A stretch of 21,595 bases of DNA, taken from positions 79,153 to 100,747 of the forward strand of contig BCHH01000026.1 of the NCBI GenBank assembly GCA_001599595.1, read 5' to 3'. Under the pieces are notes generated by a model that made no database searches, was not told where the DNA came from, and saw only the letters and a program-made list of their open reading frames with translations. This DNA comes from Beverwykella pulmonaria. Its lineage: Eukaryota > Ascomycota > Dothideomycetes > Pleosporales > Melanommataceae. Every line of letters begins with the position of its first letter. Within the stretch, counting starts at the first letter, position 1. This document shows positions 17,444 through 21,595 of this stretch, piece after piece. The translations under genes and the position numbers were made by a program.

Positions 17444-18238
17444 TCTTCGATGATATGTGTGATGGACGATGATGGTGGGGATATGTCAGCCTAGAGGCAG
17501 GTGGGGTTAATGAAGCTTGGCAAAGCTAAGCCTAATGGGACGTGTGATTGATCGTGATTGGAGTAGTAAAGTAAAATGGCTCAAGGACAGTCATATAGCG
17601 GGCTTTGGTGGAAGTCATGAGTTCACGTAGCTGAAGTTAGTTCCACGAGACCGGCTTTGGCGCAAATGCTAATGGCAAGCCAAAAGGACAGGATAAGTAT
17701 GGCAGTCCCTGGCCGGATTTCTGGGAAACGAAAGAAGCTATGGTGTGCCGCACAAACAAGCCTCAAGGCTATCGAGCGACCCGCAGTTCACGCATGTTAG
17801 AAAAACTAGGGCCCGGTAACCAGGCACGCCTGTCCTACAAATGAGTATCTGATATGTTTTGTTTTGCTGCTGGGGCGCGAAGTCGAAAGGCCGACGGTCC
17901 CTCCACCATGGCAGGCTCGGTGGATCAACGTGCCGAGGGTCGCAACCAAGCCACTTCGAGCATGCTACCCCAGACACCTCGTAGCCTTCGCGTCTGTCCC
18001 CCGCCTTTTTGCTCGAAAGAGATCGGATGGAAATAGCATCACGGCCACAAAGCTCGAGAAATTTCAAGCCTTGGCTGCTTGCACGTCGGGGTTTGCTGGT
18101 ATACAATTTTCCGATGGGAAGAATTATCCCGCACCCCGGGTTTGTCAATATGGCAAAAGGCATGGGTACATCCAACCTCATATTACGTTGAGACGGCATT
18201 CAACGGAACTCTTTTCTGGAACCTCAATTCTGGAATGA
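17444..18238. promoter_or_regulatory. Divergent intergenic region between the F-box and lyase genes
   Basis: About 795 bp with no supported gene; open frames on both strands lack motifs. It must hold both promoters. CTGGGG words, fitting the CreA carbon-repressor consensus SYGGRG, occur at 17870-17875 (plus) and 17968-17973 (minus), with a further CTCCAC word near 17900. Pectin-degrading genes are often repressed by CreA, so this is reasonable, but the 6-bp motif is weak evidence. Confidence 0.35.
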
Positions 18239-20391
18239 ATGACAACCATGCGTCTCCCTTCGAACTGCGCTCGATTACTCCTGCTTACCTTGCCAAGGCT
18301 TGTCTGTTCACGCCTTACCGCCAATGAGACATCGACCTATCTTCAGCTCGAGAATGACAGGCTCTTCTTTTCAGTAAACAAATCGATAGGAGCGATTGAC
18401 CTATTGACCCTTGATGGCCAAGACCTGCTGGGGTCAGCGGCTTACATTCCGTACTCTCCAGGAGGCTCCTCTGGCAACGGTCGCTACGGCATTGGGCCCT
18501 ACCTTGATTGCTACTGCATTCCAGCCAGTGGCCCTTCTAGCACTGGATCTGGATCATATACCCCCGGATCTATTGATCCCGTCTATCATCTATTTCGCGG
18601 AGTCGACAGCTATAATGTTGCTTACGGCGGCGTCGTAATGAGTGAGACGTACCCACCCACAGGTCAGGTCTTGGAGCAATACTGGTTCCTTCGTGATGGA
18701 GAGACTGGCCTGCATACCTTCAGCCGGATCGCGTATCACAACTCGACCACGCCCTTCCTTCGTAATTTACAGGAGTTCAGAACACTTTTCCGGCCCAGCA
18801 CAGCACTTTGGACGGATCTAATTACAACTGACGAGCTTTATGCTCCTCTCCCGGTTCCTAATCCCGCATCTGGGAATACGACCAACTCGACTACTGTGCA
18901 AGATGCAACTTGGTATATCGGCGATCGCACAGGTGATCCATACGTGGAGCAATTCGCCGACTACTTCACCAAATACACCTTTGCTGCTGTCTGGCGGGAC
19001 AATACTGTGCATGGCATGTTCTCCGATGGTTCAACGAGCAACGACAACTCCACCTTCGGCGCATGGTTGGTCATGAACACTAAAGACACCTACTTCGGCG
19101 GCCCTGTTCACTCAGACTTGGTAGTCGATGGGATCATTTACAACTACTTGGTTTCGAACCACCATGGCGATGGTACACCAAACATTACAAACGGCTTCGA
19201 CCGGACATTCGGACCGCAGTATTATCATTTCAATAAGGGTCCGGCTGGCGGCTCGTGGAAAGCGTTGAGAGACGAGGCCGTCAAATTCGCCTCCCCGTCC
19301 TGGAACGCTGAATTTTACGACACCATTGCACCACACATACCAAATTATGTCCCGTCTGCAGGCCGTGGAGGCTGGAAAGCAACAGTCAATCTACCCCGAG
19401 GTGCCAAGAATGCGATCGCAATTCTGGCTCAGGACCGCGTTGACTTTCAAGATAATGTACTGGACCCGGCAGCTTACCAGTACTGGGCAGACATTGAAGG
19501 CCGTGATGGCAAAGTCGAGATCGACCGTATCAAGGAAGGTACATATCGGCTGACCGTGTACGCCGACGGAATATTCGGTGACTATATCCAAGATGGCATT
19601 GTCATCAAGGCCGGCAAGACAACGCAAAGCGGAGTGATGAATTGGAAGGCAGAATCCGCAGGCACAGAGCTCTGGCGCATTGGTACTCCGGACAAAGCGT
19701 CGGGGGAGTGGCGGCACGGCGATACTCCGACTAACAGATCGCTCCACCCGCCCGAGTATCGCATCTACTGGGGAGCGTATGATTACCTGGCAGACTTTCC
19801 GAACGGTGTCAATTTCCACGTCGGCAAAAGCGACGAGGCCGAGGACTTCAACTATATCCACTGGTCCGTTTTCGGCGGCTATGCGAACTCCCGGCGCCCA
19901 CAACAGGTTGCAGGCCATGGCGAAATCAACAATTGGACCATCACCTTCGATCTCGATCATAATGCATTGGCCAGGAAAACGGAGGCTACGTTCACTGTTC
20001 AGCTCGCTGGAGCAAAAACGGCTGCGGGTAACACCGACGTTTTCAATGCGACGCAGCCGTGGAACAATCTGCCGTTTGTCGTTGTAGTGAACGGTCACGA
20101 GCTCCCACCATGGGTCATCCCGTATGACAATCCCTCGTCCATTTCCATGGTCTTCTTAGGCTTTGCTGACGTCTCTAAAGGTACTACCAGTCCTCCTCAT
20201 GCGGGACTCGAAGTGGCATCGTTTGCTATTCTCTAAGCCACAAATTCACATTTCCGACGACATACCTGGCCCATGGTCGAACGAATGAGATTGTTCTGAG
20301 TCTGCCGTACAACGCGACAGACTATGAAAGTGCGCTGCTGCCGAGGAGTGTGTATGTGCAGTACGACGCGCTGAGACTGGAAGTCAAGTGA
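18239..20391 (+). CDS. Secreted rhamnogalacturonan lyase, polysaccharide lyase family 4
   Basis: Cleaves the rhamnose-galacturonate backbone of pectin (rhamnogalacturonan I) by beta-elimination outside the cell. Exons 18239-20121 and 20181-20391 encode 697 aa. A signal peptide is seen at about 1-24 (hydrophobic LLLLTLP, then VCS). The catalytic beta-sandwich domain (about 30-365) opens with LQLENDRLFFSVNKSIGAID. A fibronectin III-like domain (about 372-458) includes GRGGWKATVNLPRGAKNAIA, and a carbohydrate-binding-like C-terminal domain (about 476-697) contains YRIYWGAYDYLADFPNGVNF. The unspliced frame stops at 20236 in unrelated sequence. Removing 20122-20180 (59 nt, GTATGA, GCTGAC branch, AAAG) restores the family ending YYQSSSCG...HKFTFPTTYL...YVQYDALRLEVK. 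Many N-glycosylation sequons are present. An AATAAA lies at 20411-20416, 20 bp after the stop. A second in-frame ATG at 18248 is an alternative start. Confidence 0.93.
20122..20180 (+). other. Intron in the rhamnogalacturonan lyase gene
   Basis: GTATGA donor, GCTGACG branch region and TCTAAAG acceptor, 59 nt. Splicing joins CC to G, giving Pro, followed by a Tyr-Tyr pair that matches the family's C-terminal domain. Without it the reading frame ends early and loses about 70 conserved residues. Confidence 0.85.
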
Positions 20392-20410
20392 AATGGGCGG
20401 GATGCAGAAG

Positions 20411-20416
20411 AATAAA
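20411..20416 (+). terminator. Polyadenylation signal of the lyase gene
   Basis: An exact AATAAA lies 20 bp downstream of the lyase TGA at 20389-20391. It is called from sequence and position. Confidence 0.5.
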
Positions 20417-21142
20417 GAAAATACTCCCTATCTCGATAGATTTTCTCAGTCCCAAATTGATTGAAATCGTGCGTTCGGGTAAAGTCATGTAAGAAAAATG
20501 TAATTTACAACGCACGGCGCGTGGCAACTCATCAAATTTAACCTTAATATCTCAAACTTGATATAGCGTTGTATGCGCTAGATGCTCAAGAAGACCGAGC
20601 AGTACGAAAATCTGCAGTGTGATGGGATAGATCCCATGGATATGCCCACGTGTGGGCTTGAGTGTGGCGCAATGGCGCAAGTGTTTGTTACATGCATAAA
20701 TACCGACTACCCAAGCTGAATCGTGCTGATTCAACTTATGCATGCCTTTTGGCTCAGTGGTTTAGCGCATGTAGTCGTGCCGATGATCCGGTGGATCTAA
20801 ACCCTTACACTTGAGAAGGTTCGGGTCGTTCTTGATCGATTTGAGGAATGAGCGCAAGCCGTCATCTGCTGTACTGATTTTGCTGGCTCTGCTACCCACG
20901 TTGTGATATACCGCCGTTCTTGCGGCCTGTCGTAGACGAGCGTTACTGTCGGGACTGCTTAAGGGGACGCTGGGAGAGATGCCGGCCCTGCAAGCGCTGA
21001 ATGCGGTCCTACTTCAAGGAAAATCTCGTTTTCGATTTCCGGACATTGTAGGATTTCGGACACGGCTCCTCGGAAGAGCTCCAGGTTGGCTCGCCTACGG
21101 TGGACTGTTGTTGGGTTTCGTGCAACAATTAATTCCGAGTTT
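20417..21142. other. Gene-free region
   Basis: No gene is supported. It holds a small hairpin (TGAATC/GATTCA, 20717-20733) and, just after it, a tRNA-like fragment described separately. The rest shows no clear signal. Confidence 0.45.
20743..20807 (+). repeat. tRNA-like fragment (SINE head or tRNA relic)
   Basis: A box A-like TGGCTCAGTGG at 20750 is followed, at the spacing of a real tRNA (43 nt), by a box B-like GGATCTAAACC at 20793-20803. The word TGGCTCAGTGGTTT also occurs near 10642 without box B. Acceptor-stem pairing is absent and the anticodon arm is poor, so it is not a working tRNA. It may be the tRNA-derived head of a SINE, an old tRNA copy, or chance. Confidence 0.35.
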
Positions 21143-21277
21143 CAGCCACCCACAACACAGCGAGCAGCTATCCAAATTAAGTCAAACAATAGTTATTAGA
21201 AAGCTCTTGATTCTAGCTACAATTATCTAGTTTTATGGCATAATTTGAACAACTGTTTGCTGTACTGTGGGTGGCTA
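21143..21277. mobile_element. Small inverted-repeat element (MITE-like, 135 bp)
   Basis: Imperfect terminal inverted repeats of about 36 bp: the left arm reads cagccacccacaacacagcg (21143 onward), and the right arm (21242-21277) has the reverse complement tagccacccacagtacagca. Mismatches between the arms are almost all transitions. The middle is AT-rich and non-coding. No clear target duplication was found, so the exact ends and transposon superfamily are unknown. Confidence 0.5.
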
Positions 21278-21371
21278 GAAGTAGTGCTTTTGTGTTCTTT
21301 ATGTAAGACTCGGCTAAAAGTCGGTTTATCATGCCTGTTAACCACCGAAAGTCCCTCTCTTCATTGACCTG

Positions 21372-21410
21372 CAGCACAGTGAGCAGCAGTCTAAGTAAAG
21401 TCAAAAAATA
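21372..21410 (+). repeat. Partial direct copy of the inverted-repeat arm
   Basis: The segment cagcacagtgagcagcagtc and the following bases closely resemble 21153-21191 of the small inverted-repeat element, again differing mostly by transitions. It implies either a second, broken element or a larger repeat spanning both. Confidence 0.5.
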
Positions 21411-21595
21411 CAAAGCTAAATTTCAGATTAAGCACTTTCCAATAACTATATGTATTGTTCTATTTACAGTTAGGCTGCCAAGCACCTCATCTACAAGAAT
21501 TCTCGCGACGAGATATCTCAGCCTCATCACATCCACCTCATGTGAGCTCATCTCATCAAGCCTCTCACGCGACGCTTGATCGACGATTTGAATCA
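21411..21595. other. Edge sequence without a supported gene
   Basis: Mixed sequence with a CTCATC-rich stretch towards the end. That resembles a pyrimidine-rich fungal leader, so a gene may begin beyond the window, but nothing in view proves it. Confidence 0.3.

Noticed and set aside
19391..20098. A 235-codon open frame antisense to the lyase gene
   Set aside because: It lies wholly within the conserved lyase coding sequence and shows no motif; it is a codon-usage shadow.

Overview
The window looks like accessory, transposon-rich DNA of a filamentous ascomycete, plausibly a plant-associated Pezizomycotina species. The evidence is short introns (52-117 nt) with GT..AG ends and CTAAC/CTGAC-like branch sites, secreted wall- and pectin-active enzymes, a fungal F-box protein, and fungal LTR retrotransposons carrying C-to-T nonsense mutations of the kind left by repeat-induced point mutation (RIP). 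No species can be named from this alone.

Positions 1-6.9 kb are a nested retrotransposon block on the minus strand. A Ty3/Gypsy element has its 5' LTR at 5623-5949, gag at about 3238-5025 and PR-RT-RNase H-IN at about 161-3250. It sits inside the gag of a Ty1/Copia element (gag 5950-6375, primer site 6462-6472, 5' LTR 6473-6603). A second LTR of the same Copia family lies at 6743-6871. The Gypsy integrase frame ends abruptly near position 160, possibly at a third, GC-rich LTR. The Gypsy element carries an 11-nt match between its predicted RNA 5' end and its primer-binding site, the arrangement of self-priming Tf1/sushi elements.

Positions 7.6-11.6 kb hold an intact GPI-anchored GH16 (CRH-type) wall transglycosylase gene, then a broken C-terminal piece of a Dal5-like MFS permease on the minus strand, then low-coding DNA with short duplications and coding relics. 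A solo LTR at 11391-11593 has perfect 5-bp target duplications.

Positions 12.2-20.4 kb are the main host gene segment: a secreted alpha/beta hydrolase with two inferred introns, a doubtful minus-strand gene or relic (14.0-15.1 kb), an F-box protein (minus), and a family PL4 rhamnogalacturonan lyase (plus) sharing a divergent intergenic region with the F-box gene. The lyase must be spliced near its 3' end to recover its conserved C-terminus. From 20.4 kb to the end I see no gene, only a tRNA-like fragment and a small inverted-repeat element with a nearby partial copy.

The host genes do not form an obvious pathway. The wall transglycosylase, hydrolase and pectin-backbone lyase are all predicted to be secreted. 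I did not find a convincing new defence or biosynthetic system; the most unusual structure is the nested, self-priming-type retroelement block.
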